Of a stretch of DNA of 64,000 nt, positions 23,209-35,589 are shown in pieces. Position numbers and translations under genes: made by a program. Source of the DNA: Nyssa sinensis (lineage: Eukaryota; Streptophyta; Magnoliopsida; Cornales; Nyssaceae); the NCBI GenBank assembly GCA_008638375.1, contig CM018033.1:10423880-10487879 (forward strand), in the 5' to 3' direction. Within the stretch, counting starts at the first letter, position 1; every line of letters starts with the position of its first letter. Under the pieces are notes generated by a model. It did not search any database. It was given only the letters and a program-made list of their open reading frames with translations, and was not told where the DNA came from.

Positions 23209-23889
23209 GTGAGTAACCCTGCATTTGAAGTGGAGATTTAACTTCACGGATTTGAAGATGTCTTAAATTTCAAAATATCTGAAGCATTGGGTGTTAAATT
23301 CAATATTTCGTCATTCTTGTTTTAAAATATTCCGTTCTTATAAATTCTATTGTGACGTGCTCAGTGAATGACTTTTATTTCAGTTCTCTTTGAAAGTATT
23401 TAACATATTCTGAAATTGTTTATTCCCAATATTTGGAAATCTATCGTGAAGTCATGAACATCATATTTTAAATGCTCATATAATGCATTTCTTGAAGAAT
23501 TCATGTTTAAATGCTCATAAAAAGTATTTCTTGAAGAAGATAACTTTTGCAAGATAATGATGCATAAGCATTGCAAATTATTGAGTTTCCTTCGGGTTCT
23601 CAATCCAGAAGAATGCCCGGTAGCAGGATCTAATCCCCTAGGCAACGAAATCTCCCAGAAGTAAAACTAAGGTCTGGTTTGAAACAGATTCCACTTAAAT
23701 CAAAGAGAAAAGATGACAAACGCTTTTGAAAATGGAAGCAGGTTTTTACCCCCATTTTATTACGCGTGTTTATATCTTTTGAAGTGCATATACTCTATTT
23801 GAAGAAATGGATGTTTAGCTTGAATACTTTAAATGTTTCAAAGCTATCTGTTTAAAGAAGGCATATATTCTGGGTTCTAAATGTACGAG

Positions 23890-23942
23890 CAATTGGTAGT
23901 GAGTATTTTATAAACTCTCATGTGCTAAACCACTGCCAATTG
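23890..23942 (+). other. Conserved hairpin upstream of the LTR acceptor site
   Basis: The arms 'caattggtagtg' (23890-23901) and 'cactgccaattg' (23931-23942) pair over 12 positions with one G:U. The loop contains 'ttttataaactctcatg'. The acceptor 'ccctttcag' ends 76 bases downstream at 24018. Equivalent hairpins occur at 17295, 18620, 32168 and 37763. Confidence 0.6.
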
Positions 23943-25354
23943 AAACCCTATGAAAAATGCAGGAATTACTCACAAGCTTAGATTAACTTACCCGGATTTT
24001 TATCCGTCCCCCTTTCAGGTGATAAAAAGCAAGTCCTGGTTTTTTTATGAAGAAAGTGTGGAAGGGCGTAGGAAGTACATTGCAAGATTAGCAAATTTTG
24101 GGAAGCACCAAGACTAATAGTTAGTGTAATACCCCTACCCGAGTTAGGTGGGACCAACCCGAGTTAGCCGGTACCTGACTCAGTAGACCCAAGTCATAAA
24201 ATGTAACCCGAACTATGATACTGAACTATTACATGAGTTAAGTTAGAAATTAAATCAAAATATAAAATTAACTGAAAATTGACGAATATATATAAAAATG
24301 CAAGGATTAAAATAAAAATAAATAAACAAATAATAATGGTAATACAAATATATGTATGTGTGTGTGTTTCCATGTGCATGTGTGTGTAAGATATATATAT
24401 ATATATAATATATATCTACAAAATATCTACAAAATATCAAAACTAAAGCCAAAACATTAAATGTAAAGTAAAACTAGGGAAGAGCAAGAATTGAATGAAG
24501 GAAAAGAGAAATTTATGAGAGAGGAAGTCAAAGATAGAGGCTTGCAAACGTGAGAGAGAAAAGTAGAGAGAGAAGGGTCGGTGGGATTTTTTAGAAGAAA
24601 ACAAGAATCTTAACCATTGCACAGGAAATCAAAGGGAGAAGAAAACAAGAATCTAAGAAGAGATTCAGAACAAGAAAGAAAGAGAAAACTGTGCTAAAAG
24701 GTGAACCCACCGAAAACTTTTAAAATTCTCTCTCTAGAATTGTGAATTTATAGGAACTGTTTTTGATGTTATTTATAAAAGTATGATGCGTAATATATGT
24801 TTAGAGGTGTGTCAAGCATGAAAATTGTCTTGAAAACACCTAAGAAATGGAAACCCAGAAGCTACAGGCCATGGAAGACCTTGCTTATAGCAGGTCTGAA
24901 TTTGATGGAACCAAACCCAATTTGGCTTATCAAGACCTCAACTAGACTCCACAACCATGCTAAAAACATAAGACCGCAATCACGAAACCCAAGAAATGAC
25001 CCCCAAATATCGAGTTACAGGTTTCGGGTTTTAAACCCAACACCTCAACTACACTTCAAAACGTGTTTTAAAGAATGAGATATGAATCCCCATGAAGAGG
25101 GGACCCAAAACATACAAAACCTCATCGATTTTGGCTTAGAAATGAGCATGACCAATTGACTTACAGGTTTGGATTATCAAACCCTAAACCGAACACATGA
25201 ACTAGTTTTAAAGCTTAAAACGAATGTCAAACTCTTGAACAATGTTCTAGAAGTGGATCGGGTTAAAAATAGTGAAGATTTGATGAACAAAAATGCACGA
25301 AATTGAAAGGAAAGGAAACCTGCAACTAGGGCAACAGGGAGGTCTCAGTGAGGA

Positions 25355-25450
25355 AGACGATGAGTCAACTCGAGTGACTCGGTTAGACTCAGAGAGCTGA
25401 CTTGGGACACGTGGCAGAATCTGGGATTGCCACCGAATAATTGGAACGAC
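25355..25450 (+). promoter_or_regulatory. LTR promoter-like module with G-box
   Basis: The module contains 'gatgagtcaactcgagtgac', a G-box/ABRE-like 'gacacgtggc' at 25406-25415, then 'gattgccaccga' and 'acgacggcgtttc'. The same block order is found in four other LTRs of the window. Confidence 0.45.
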
Positions 25451-25759
25451 GGCGTTTCAATATGTTTTAAATTTTAAATAACGATAGGGCTGACGTCATC
25501 ATGACGTCAACAACACGTATAAAACCGGCTAAACCGGTTGGCTTACTAACGGACCGGACCGGTTCACTTAATGTTCAACCGAACCCACTGGTCTTTGAAT
25601 CATTTAAAATAAAATAAACCAAAACTTTCTCTAATTACGGATTGACCCCAGAATTTCTAGGAAATTCCACTGTGGCCCAACCGAAAGAAATTTTATGCAA
25701 TTAGGCCCCTGGAAAATAATTAAAAAATTAAAAAACAAATTAAATTATTTAATAAATAA

Positions 25760-26230
25760 AGTATAATGACTATTATGCCCCTAATTCAAAACTTGACCAA
25801 ATAAAGTCCAAATTTAACATATGAATAGTGAATTTTTACTATTTAGGACATTCTGAAGCTAATGGTGAGGCCAATTTTACGAGATGAGGCCCCAAAAAAT
25901 AAAGACACATAAAGGGGTAAAATGACCAAATTACCCCTGGTACCTCTAAGGCCAAATTGAAATCAGGAAAGGTCTAAATTGACTTTCTTCAACATTTCGG
26001 ACTCAATGGTAGAGTCCGAACTATGAAACGAAGTACAAAAAAATATGATACGTAAATAGATAAAATGACCATTTTGCCCTTTTCATACAAAAGTTCGAAT
26101 TTAATTTTAGGAAAGCCTAAATTGACTTTCTTCGACGTTCCAGACTCAATGGTGAGGTCCGTATTATGAAATAAGGTACAGAAAAATATGACACGTAAAT
26201 ATGTAAGGTAATAGAATCAAACTTTAAAAC
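25760..26230. repeat. Degenerate ~145-bp LTR subrepeats
   Basis: Three successive units each carry 'aaaatgaccaaattacccc' or a close variant, then 'ttgactttcttc' and 'gactcaatggt' about 70-80 bases later. Homologous units occur in the other large LTRs, for example 22360-22680, 33540-33800, 39130-39390 and 48900-49330. Confidence 0.65.
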
Positions 26231-27139
26231 TTAAAGAAGCTACCCAAGAAATGTAACTAAAATAGGAAAAATAATTAATGATAATTAAATCAGAGTAATA
26301 TTATGGAATGTGACCGGACTTTGAAATGTGATTTTAGGGAACTTCAAATGAAGGATTTTTGGAGTTAAGTCTTTGGAATTCAGGTGAGTATTTCATACCA
26401 TATTGAAGTAGACATTTTCAGTATAGATATAAATATTGAACTCTGTTATGATATATCGACATATTAAATCATTTTCCTTTATAGTGTCACATCCCGCACC
26501 CCACCCTACGCGGATGCGAAAGATGTGATGCCAATTAGCCGCCTTGTCAGTCTTCGACTAACAATGTGACCAACCAAAGGCAAACTTCTGAACCTTACGA
26601 TGAATTGCTTTCCAAATGTAGGGTCAGAATAGCGGAAATTAAAACCTTTTTATCTCGAGAATGCAACTCATCGATATACTACAATTAAAAGTATGTACCA
26701 CAGAGCAAGTCTACAATCAACCAATTAATAACTCTAAGCCACAGAGCACATCTATCACTAATCAGAGAGCACAGAACATATCTAATCTCTCTAGAGTACC
26801 ATTACCATGAGCCATGTCCCAATACATCTAATGCATATCAACGAAGTCAATCAGAACATGTCACTCACCTGAATAATCAGAATCAATCCATCAGAACCCA
26901 AGTCTCCACAAATCCATGCCATCAGATCCGTACTTGAAATGCCTTACAGCCTACTAGTATCATCTCCTTATACATTCTAGTCCAATGGAGTTATATCTTA
27001 AAAAATGTTAAATAGATGGAATGAGCTTAAACAAGCTCAGTGAGTAACATAGGTTCCTGCCATGGGTTTCAAAACCAGTTCATATATACATGTATGCTCC
27101 AAATACAGCTCAAATAGAACAATGCAGCTCATGTAGAAC

Positions 27140-27480
27140 AAATGCAGCTCAAACAGATCAGATCAAAACAGAACAGAACAAATTAGATCGAACTGAATAG
27201 AACAGAACGGACTAAACAGATCAGAACAGAACTGAACTGAACTGAACAGAATACCAATCAATCAAAGGCATAACATCAAATGCCTAAACCTTCCCCAACT
27301 GCCCATAAGCGGACGACTCGTGGGGCCTCTACCCTCTCGAGTTAGTATCAGAGCGGAACAGAACAGAATTGAGCGGGATAGAAACAGAACAGAATGCCAA
27401 TCATATAGACGAGCCTTCCTAGCTGCCCATAAGCGGACTACTCGCGGGGCCTCTACCCTCTGGGTCGTGCTCTGGCATAA
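27140..27480. repeat. (GAACA/GAACT)n tract and duplicated 120-bp block
   Basis: The pentamer-like run 'gaacagaacagaac' is followed by two copies of 'ctgcccataagcggac' (27299 and 27421), each with 'ggggcctctaccctct'. The ORF read across this region is a product of the low-complexity repeat. Confidence 0.8.
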
Positions 27481-28299
27481 AACCGCTCAATCCTGTGGTG
27501 GGCCCAGAGTAAGACACAACATAACAAAACAAAATCGAAACCAGACTCCAAGGAAGGGTAACAAAACAACAGACTCGAACAGAATCAACATGATATATCA
27601 GAATGGCAAGATAGAACAGAATCATGCCACAAGTAATGCAGTACAACGAGTATGGCTGAAAGCATATGCAGTAAAACAGTACAGTGCATAAAACAGTTCA
27701 GCATATAAAGTAATATAGTATACAAAAATATACACCTAAGTCAGGAGTCCGAGTTACTAACAAACTTTATGCTTATCTCCATTCACAGATATTCCCGAGA
27801 TGCATTAGGTACCTCCATGCATATCCTCAATAATCATCATCCTGAATAATCATCATTAATTACAAACATATCAGAATTTAACCATTCAACACTTATTTAT
27901 CATCTTAGGTGCCTATCGGATTACCTAAGATAGTTCGATAGCCTAATACCATCTCATTACGCTTCATCTGCGGCTATTACATTCTTTAATTAAGCGTAGG
28001 AGCTATCAGGATTATTATTTAAGTCATTTGGACTCTATCGTTATCTATCAAGCACTTATTTGATCTTTATGCAAAACATTACAATTTTGCCATGGCTTGG
28101 GCACAAACTAATTTATCTTTACATTTAGACCTTAAATTTAATATGATTTCTATATCCCTGATCTTATTAAATTATTTGCTAGCTGCTTATAAATCTTAGA
28201 TTTTAATATCGATTCTCTTTGGACCAGACTAATACCAAGGTTACGATTGCCATCTACTCTTTGTTTTTCTTGTGTATAGGCTCAGTTCAAATCCGAAAA

Positions 28300-30000
28300 A
28301 ATAAGATTCATACCTGTTAGTTCTGTTGTCCGTCTCCAGCTTTGCCAACTATAGCAGCGACTAGTTGAACAGATTTCTCCACAACCATACTCCAGTTCTA
28401 ACACCTTTTTTATTTCCCATGACAATTTGCTACTTGGAGGAGTATCAAGAACTGCCTTATGCAGGATTCGACATGACAGTTGCAGCCAATACCAACAGGT
28501 TCACCAGCAACGAAGAAACTCTGGGTTTAGTTCCAGCCTTGACCCCATACTCAAATTGGACAATCGAATTACTACATACATTCCTCACCGTGCCATCATA
28601 ACAGATAACAACATCTCGAAAGATAGCCATTAAATTTTTGAATAAAGTTCCAGGCTCAGTTAACATTCTAGAATCTCTGCTTGAAATTGAGTGAGCCATC
28701 TCTACTTGAATTTGCATTATTAGACTCATCTGCTGCTTCTATAACTGCCGCAGTAGGTGCTGCAATAGCAGCTCTGCTTGCTACTACTTATTCCCCTTAC
28801 TACTGCAGCTGCTTTAAAGAACCCGTATGTCAACAGAGATCTGTGGCCAACTGAAACTCCAGCAATTACACTTCAACAAGGCTGAAGCTACAGCTAATAT
28901 TGCATTAGTCTGCAATCAAGTCCTCAGAAACTGAACTGTTCGCACTCAAGACCTCTAGTTTCAATTCCAACAGCCATCTACCAGTTCCATCCTTCGACTG
29001 ACAATCGTTGATTCTTGTGATAACGATGACCAGTTCTTTCACCAGCAAAGGAGTCAACCCAGCATCAACCAATTCTACTGCCACTGCGTTACTATTTGGG
29101 ATCCTCCATTTCAGCAAATCCTTTTGTGTACCGGAGGATCCCACCAACCCCACATCTTCTTCCAACTCCACACGCAACCAAACACTACTGCCAAATAATT
29201 GTTGCCCCAATAACCTGCACTTCTGAAGCTACAGCGTACATTCATAGTTGGCTAAAAGTAGGATAATATAATATACAAACTGAATTTTCTGCTATAGCCC
29301 AATCATCCATTGTAACTAATTTAACAGAAAAATTCAACAATGCCCAACAACCTCTTATACAATCAGGTCCCTCAATCATCCATCCAACGCAATCTAATCG
29401 ACTCACCAACGATCCATACATCCAACGTGATTCAGCCCCTACAGCAAACTTCACTCAATTCCGAGCCATCTCACAAAACCGATACAACCACACAGTTCAA
29501 AGCCGCACTAGCATCTCCCCTGTTACACCGCTACGCAAACACGCATATACAAATTACCTGCTGCAGCTTTCTTTTTCCCTCAATTCAACCCTCAAAAAAT
29601 CAAGCCATACAACTACACAACACGCAACAGGCGTATTCCTTAGCCCCACCGAACTGAAGCAGCTAGCAGAACAGGGGCAATTTCTATACAGCATCCCTCT
29701 TTGCGGTGCTCTGCACGGAGTTGAGAGATCAACTCGGTGATGACCTACTGATCCGACACCAAATTGACAAAGACTCCACCATCATCCGTTGCATCCCCAG
29801 TCGTCATTCAAGCCTCACGGCCATGCCTTCATCACAACAACCAAAACAGAACACAAAGGATAAAGATAGAACATGTCCACCATTGTCAACCAAATCTACA
29901 CAACTATGGAAACTTCTGGACTGCCATGTATACACGCCTCCAGCCGGTTCCAGGAGCTTCCAATTTCTGCCGCACCGTCTAGAATCCTCCACTGCACCGA
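28300..30000. other. Unassigned central segment of the level-4 solo LTR
   Basis: Base composition is more even than in the surroundings. Several open stretches of 70-136 codons occur on both strands, for example 29210-28905 (-) and 29706-30116 (+). None has a recognised domain, and none resembles the corresponding part of the sister LTR at 45227-51450. It could be rapidly diverging U3 sequence or captured host DNA. I cannot assign a gene. Confidence 0.35.
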
Positions 30001-30949
30001 CCCTCTTTTTTTTTTTCTTTTCTCTATTTCGGTTTGGCTTCCTCCCGAAGTCTCTCCCTTTTTCTCTCTTTCTACTTCCTGATTCATTCAACATCCACAC
30101 CAACGGAAGCTTCTAGGTTGCCATACACATATATATATAGATACATATATGCCTCGTGAGAATTCTAGCAGCTTCTACGCTGATTTTCTTTTTCCCTGTT
30201 CAGCTTCTTCAAGAAGCTTCTATATAACACCTATTCATATATATTTATATATATATATATATATATTATATGATATTGACCCCTCCTTCTAACAACTCCT
30301 TTGAAGCTTCTACTTCGTACATATATATAGATTTATATATTGCATAACGCTGGGCTCGGTATCACTATTAATTATTTTTTGAGCCTATATCATTTTTAGT
30401 GATCTAGACTGATTTTATATTTTATAATAATTAATCCGCTCATAGCTTCCGGTATGTTAAGCTATTTCAAATTATTTATGTCACGTAATTTATTTTTATC
30501 AAGTCGTTGTATATTCTAAGCCGTGTCGGATTTTTGGGATATTACATATAGCCTTTGTGTAACAGTTATACTGTATACATTTTGAATGACCTATTGACAA
30601 CTATATTGTCATCTTTAACTTAAGAAAATGTGTTTGTAAGATACTCAAATGTTATATGATCTTCTTACAAATGTTTGAACTATTTTAACTAAATATTAAA
30701 CAAAGAACTTTGATTTGAGTAATTGAACTGCTATTGATAATTATTGATTTTGGATATGATTTTGATGCTTTGAATCGAACACTCTTCTATGATTGATCAC
30801 TATCGAATAGGTTGTGATTTATCGAACCCATCCCACAGGGTATATTGTGGTGAGCCGGTGTTGATACGGCATATCGAACTAGGCTAGTCCATCGATCTCA
30901 GTCAGCGAGGTTCTAATTTGCTGGCCATAGAAGTGGAATATATCATTTT

Positions 30950-31120
30950 GAATATGAATATTGAAAATCGAACCATGAATCTGAATTATCAAACTATGAA
31001 ATTGGGTTATCGAACCATGATTTTGAATTATTGAATTATGATTTATCGAACCATGATATTGAACTGTGATTTTGATTTATTGAACTATATTATTGATTAT
31101 CGATTTATGATTAGCGTTAA
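30950..31120. repeat. Degenerate short tandem repeats (tatcgaaccatgat)
   Basis: Imperfect units containing 'atcgaaccatga', 'attgaattatga' and 'attgaactatg' recur every 17-25 bases. They lie in the intron-like region of the level-3 LTR. Confidence 0.65.
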
Positions 31121-33129
31121 ATTGAGATTTATTGGAAGCGAATTTGATACCGTTATCTTGTACTATAAATTAAGATAACATATGAAATATGATCATTGAC
31201 ATTTTCATATTGAATTATATAGTAGTTTTAAAACCCTTGGTATGTTATGGGATGCTCACGAGCTGGGATGCTCACGAGCTGTTGAGCTCATAGGATTTTT
31301 ATCCTATTTCAGGTGATGATATCGGAAAAGAAATAGCAGGTTCAGTCAAACTAGTTGGAAGCTTGTAAAGCTATGAACCTTTTTTGTAATAAGATTTTGC
31401 TAGTCATGATGTAGTTGCTTTTGGAAATTTTGGATTGTATATCGAACATGACATCAACAAGCTTTGGAAAAATTACATCATGTACTTTTAGTAATTACTA
31501 TGGAATGTATAAATAGATGACTAATGTTGACTTGAGTGTTGATTGACGCTTCCACAATAGAAAAAGAAATTTATTCCGCTGCGTTTAATTAATGGAAATC
31601 AGAAAAGGCCTCGGTGGCCGATCACTAGCCCTCGATCCACATGGGTCGGATTTGGGGTCATCACAGTTAGTCATTTTGGTTATAGAAAATATGTAAACGT
31701 TATGTAATTAAGTCTCGAAGGTCAAATGAAAATGTATTGTATATAAAACTTTAGAATTTTATTTGTGCTCTGAATGTGTTATCAGGTGTACCGCTTGAAA
31801 GAGCGGTAGTATCGGGCAGATGTGCGAAAGATTTAAATAAGAAAAGAAAAGAAAATGTTTTTTTACGCTTCCGCAAAACACAGGCCGCACTGCTATCCGA
31901 TATTGTTGCTTATGTGAACCTTGCCCTAAGGCCTCGGCCGAAGGGTGGCAGTCATGATACGAGATCCGCACAAGGTGGGTTTCGGGTCGTGACAACTACG
32001 GTTTCTAGTACTTCCAAAAATTCGTGATCAGAATAGAGCCACTAGTCATCATCCCAAAATGGGAGAAAGGCTTCCCATTCATCGTTGTTACCTGAAAAAA
32101 AAATGTTAGGGAATGGGGTGAGCTTCAAGAATCCCAATGAGTAATTCCAACATTTTTCATGGGGTTTCAATTGGCAGTGGTTTCGCACATTAGAGTTTAT
32201 AAAATACTCACTACCAATTGCTCGTATACTTGGAACATATGATACATGCATTCTTTAAACAGATAGCTTTGAAAAATTTAAAGTATTCAAGCTAAACATG
32301 TACTTTTCATATAAAGAATATGAACTTTAAAATATATACATATACATGGTGAAAATGAGGGTAAAAACCTGCTTCCATTTTCAACACAACACCTTTTCAC
32401 TTTCATTAGTGGAACCCGTTTCGAACCAGGTTCCCATTTTATTTTACGTGGAGATATCTCATATGCCTGGGGGATTAGATCCTGCTACCTGGCATTTATT
32501 CATTTCGTGGTTGAGTTCCGAAGATACCCACCAAATCCATGGTGCTTATGCATAGTTTATCTTGCATTTAAAAACATTTAACCTATGACTTCTTCACATG
32601 GATGCATTTATGAGCATTCAAACATATGGTTCATAAACTTCACGATAAGATTTTGAAATACATGGAATATGAAAATTCAGAACATTTAATAACGTTCGGC
32701 ATTTAAATCTCAGACATGCTGGAATATATTTAAAAGAACTGTAGTAAAAACTAGTCATCGAGCATGTTACAACAAGGTTTGCAAAAATAGAAATACTTGA
32801 AATAAGAATTATATAAATGCTGAATTTGCAAATCAGACTGCTTCACATAGTTTGGAATTTAAAACTCCTACAAATCCACGGAATTAAATTTATCATTTCA
32901 AACGCAGGGTTACTCACATTTATACTTCAAGATTGGCGTTTATTGCGCTGCCTTTCCTTTCTCCTTTCTTAACCTAAAATAATTTAGGAAAATCTCATAA
33001 ATCTCATATACAGTTCAATCAATCTTGTGATCCTAATCTATTCTTAAATTGTGTAGCCTGATATTAAAACGCAGCCTAACTTACAACTGGAATACGTGCT
33101 TAAATGATAAACAAATATTACCTTCGTAT

Positions 33130-33366
33130 CTATTCATTTAAGGTTTCAGTGTTTTCTCGTTGTTCTTCTTCCTCTTTTAATTTTGCTTCGGCAAGTCTTT
33201 TTGCCGCCACCTCTTTCATAAATCGTCCTATTGGGACGATTGGAGCTTTATATATAAATGGCCTAACTGAGACGATTTCAGTCATCTTGGCGATTCTTAT
33301 TTTTCTGGCAATTACCTTTTGTTGCCATAACAAATCTTCCATGAATTCTTGTTGCTTCTTATCCAT
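33130..33366 (-). CDS. LTR-embedded small ORF, 78 codons (3' LTR copy)
   Basis: An uninterrupted 78-codon frame reads MDKKQQEFMEDLLWQQKVIA at its start, has 'TEIVSVRPFIYKAP' in the middle, and ends in a charged stretch 'AEAKLKEEEEQRENTETLNE'. Predicted character is helical and strongly charged, with no signal peptide or membrane segment. It lies in an exon-like block (33409-33122) bounded by 'ttatgttttag|gttaaag' and 'cgaag|gtaatattt'. A second block (32973-32918) after 'attattttag' keeps phase and encodes a short basic tail ending in KAAQ. The stop of the 78-codon frame lies three codons before the junction. An upstream in-frame ATG is followed by a TAG. Whether it is translated is unknown. 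It differs from the 5' LTR copy at eight residues. Confidence 0.5.
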   Translation of the reverse strand: MDKKQQEFMEDLLWQQKVIARKIRIAKMTEIVSVRPFIYKAPIVPIGRFMKEVAAKRLAEAKLKEEEEQRENTETLNE

Positions 33367-34089
33367 AACCTTCTAAGTCTTATCCATGATAAACTATGTG
33401 AGCTTTAACCTAAAACATAATTTAATGTGTTAGAAATAATTTTCATTTAATTTATTACTATTCTGGTAGCTTCGTTAAATCATAAGGTTTAATTTCATTA
33501 CCACACATATTTACGTATCATATTTTTTCGTACTTCATTTCATAATATGGACCTCACCATTGAGTCCAGAACGTTGAAGAAAGTCAACTTAGACCTTCTC
33601 GGCTTTTCATCTGGCTTCGGACATGTTAGGGGCAACTTGGTAATTTACACTTTACTGTGTCTTAATTTTTTGGGGTCCCGTCTTATAAAATGGACCCCAC
33701 CATTGGGTCCAGAATGTCCAAAATAGTTAAAATACACTATTTGTTTACTTTATTTGGACTTGTTTGACCCATTTTTAGCTTAGGGGTATTTTAGTCATTT
33801 TACCTTATTTATAAAATAATTTAAATTAATGATTTAATTATTAAATTATTTTTTAGGGGTATATGTGAAAGAATTTTCTAAATCTTGGGCCAGAACTGAA
33901 TTCCTGTAAGACTGTTGGGGTCAAAGTACAATTAAGTAAAGTCTTGGTTTTTTTTTAATTAATTAAATTATTGAACCGGAGGGTTTCTGATTTAAAACCC
34001 TAAACTGATTTATTTAGTCACTCAACCGGCCGGTTTGGTTCATTCTCATTGAACCGTTCTAACCTAAATCAAAACGACATCTTGTTAAT

Positions 34090-34170
34090 AATACGGTGGC
34101 AACCCCCGCCTTTTTACACGTGTCCTGAGTCAGGACGTCTGACTCGATTCGAATGACGAGTCAACTCGTC
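34090..34170 (-). promoter_or_regulatory. LTR promoter-like module with G-box (3' LTR)
   Basis: The G-box-like 'acacgtgtcc' lies at 34116-34125 and a 7-bp inverted pair 'gacgagt-ca-actcgtc' at 34155-34170. The block is conserved with 39660-39765. Confidence 0.45.
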
Positions 34171-35139
34171 TTCTTTCTCGCCATTTTTACCAGTGTTGCC
34201 CTAATTTCTGGGTTTATTTTTTCTAATTTCATGCATTCTTGATCGCTGGTTTCGTCTGTTCTTGGGTGTTAAGCGTTTCTGAAGAATAAGCCATCCTTTT
34301 AGCATTCATTTGGAACCATAAAACTAACTAGAACGCTCGGTTTAAGACTTGATAGCCGAACCTGTAACTCCATAATAAATACTTATTTCATGATCATTTC
34401 TAATGGGGTTTGGTTTAACGTGACCCTCATGGCATGGGGGTTCAATCTCTAATCTCAAAAGCAGGTTTAGAAGTCTAAAAACAAGGGCTAGGTTTATGGC
34501 CGAAACCTGCAACTCATGTTTTTGGGTTCATTCTTTGGGTTTTAGGGTCGTGGTCTAGCATTTTTAAGACACTGGGGTGGTCTATTTTAGGTTTCTAAAA
34601 GCCAAAATTGAATTGACAATGGTCGGTTCAAACCTGTTTCAGAATTTTGTTCAAACTAAAATTTTAATCTCAGCCTTGATTCTACATGATTTCCATCCAT
34701 TCTTGTTGCAAATTATGGCTTATAATGTATAGATTAAGATTCTATATTTGCATGCTTAAAATCTAAAACATAATTTGAACATAACTTAACCGAAATTTAC
34801 CTGTTTAGTTGGCTGTTTTCCAAATTTTCCTTCTTCAGTTCTTGTTCTGCTACTCTAGTTTCTTTCTCTTAATCTTGGTCTCGTGTTCTATCCCTTTTCT
34901 CCCCCATAAATTACTTCTTAAACTAACCTTGTGGTCAGTGATCATTGCCACCTGTTGGCTTGAATTTCGCATGGTGCACACCTTATTGTTTCTCACATGG
35001 TTGCCATGCCTTCACCATTACTTATCATCACGACTTGGTTTAATAGGTAACAGCTACATGCCACCACTACTCCTTCGTCTCTTAACTCAATTCCTTTAAC
35101 TTCATTTATATTTATTTTCTTTTGCCTTCCATTAGTTTA

Positions 35140-35142
<3 letters not shown>

Positions 35143-35178
<36 letters not shown>

Positions 35179-35235
35179 CACACACATATATATAGCAGCC
35201 GTACACATGTGTATATATATATATGTACTTGTATA
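35143..35235. repeat. (TA)n microsatellite
   Basis: A run of about 16 ta units is followed by shorter (ta)n tracts. The 5' LTR copy at about 40738-40800 is shorter, as expected of a microsatellite diverging after insertion. Confidence 0.9.
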
Positions 35236-35589
35236 TCATAGATTATAATTACATATTTTACTAGGTACTTATATTTTATATTTTATTTTATTTATTTTTC
35301 GTACTATAATATTATTATTATTATTGCTTAATTTATTTATGAAATGTTCATGTCTAAATTTTATACTAGTATGAAGGATCGGCGGTTGACGTAAAAACAT
35401 GCAATTTCAATGAGATCACCAAAAACAGGTTGGTGACTGCAATGAAAGTGATGTACAATCGTCTTGGGTTCCTGGGACTTTTACTGCAAGCTCACATGTT
35501 GGGGTTGAAACCAACCTCGTTACTTAAGGTCTCAGTCATTAATTATTATTTAGTGATTTAATGATTCTTAATCAAGTCAGGGTGTTACA

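Larger units (their letters stand above)
26485..30546 (-). mobile_element. Nested solo LTR (level 4), TSD tatag
   Basis: This 4,062-bp insertion is flanked by tatag (26480-26484 and 30547-30551). On the minus strand it starts TGTAATATCCCAAAAATCC and ends 'gggtgcgggatgtgaca'. The plus-strand left end 'tgtcacatcccgcacccc' is closely related to the left end of the 6.2-kb solo LTR at 45227, so both belong to one family. It has a (gaaca/gaact)n tract at 27140-27260 and a duplicated block of about 120 bp (27297 and 27419). Related sequence continues to about 28100. The central 28300-30000 segment has no match elsewhere in the window. CT-rich and AT microsatellites occupy 30003-30270. No retrotransposon coding domain or PBS was found inside. 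Confidence 0.88.
24125..31665 (+). mobile_element. Nested solo LTR (level 3), TSD gttag
   Basis: Flanked by gttag at 24120-24124 and 31666-31670, it starts TGTAATACCCCTACCCGAG and ends 'gatttggggtcatcaca'. Its own sequence is 24125-26484 plus 30552-31665 (about 3.47 kb). It contains (ta)n/(tg)n near 24350-24420, a GA-rich tract 24480-24690, a promoter-like module at 25355-25450, about three degenerate 145-bp units (25760-26230) and an exon-like block 26342-26385 with 'gattttag' acceptor and 'cag|gtgagt' donor. A short degenerate array lies at 30950-31120 and an acceptor 'cctatttcag' ends at 31311. It lacks the long ORF. No internal region is present, so it is a solo LTR. Confidence 0.92.
20725..31994 (+). 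mobile_element. Nested solo LTR (level 2), TSD actac
   Basis: Flanked by actac at 20720-20724 and 31995-31999, this is a plus-oriented LTR. It begins TGTAACACCCCGACCCGG and ends GGTTTCGGGTCGTGACA. Its own sequence is 20725-24124 plus 31671-31994 (about 3.72 kb); the rest is a further nested insertion. It is the same superfamily as the LTRs of the host element, in opposite orientation. It carries its own copy of the LTR-embedded split ORF (22751-23208), the intron-like region, the hairpin (23890-23942) and the acceptor at 24018. No internal retrotransposon region exists, so it is a solo LTR. Confidence 0.92.
32000..35589 (-). repeat. 3' LTR of the gag-only element, main part
   Basis: This is the remainder of the LTR split by the actac insertion. 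It aligns along its length with 37591-41160. On the minus strand it starts TGTAACACCCTGACTTG at 35589, next to the PPT. It holds a complete copy of the LTR-embedded ORF with its flanking splice-like sites, a hairpin at 32168-32220, an acceptor 'ttttttttcag' near 32093, the promoter-like module at 34090-34170, and a long (ta)n microsatellite at 35143-35175. Confidence 0.92.

Noticed and set aside
29706..30116. 136-codon open frame with a Phe-rich C-terminus
   Set aside because: The second half is a poly-pyrimidine tract of the LTR. There is no domain match, and overlapping frames of similar length exist on both strands.
33104..33376. Plus-strand 90-codon frame opposite the LTR ORF (also 38697-38969)
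   Set aside because: It is a mirror of the minus-strand ORF. It is hydrophobic only because it is antisense to Lys/Glu codons, and it is not supported by the splice-like sites.
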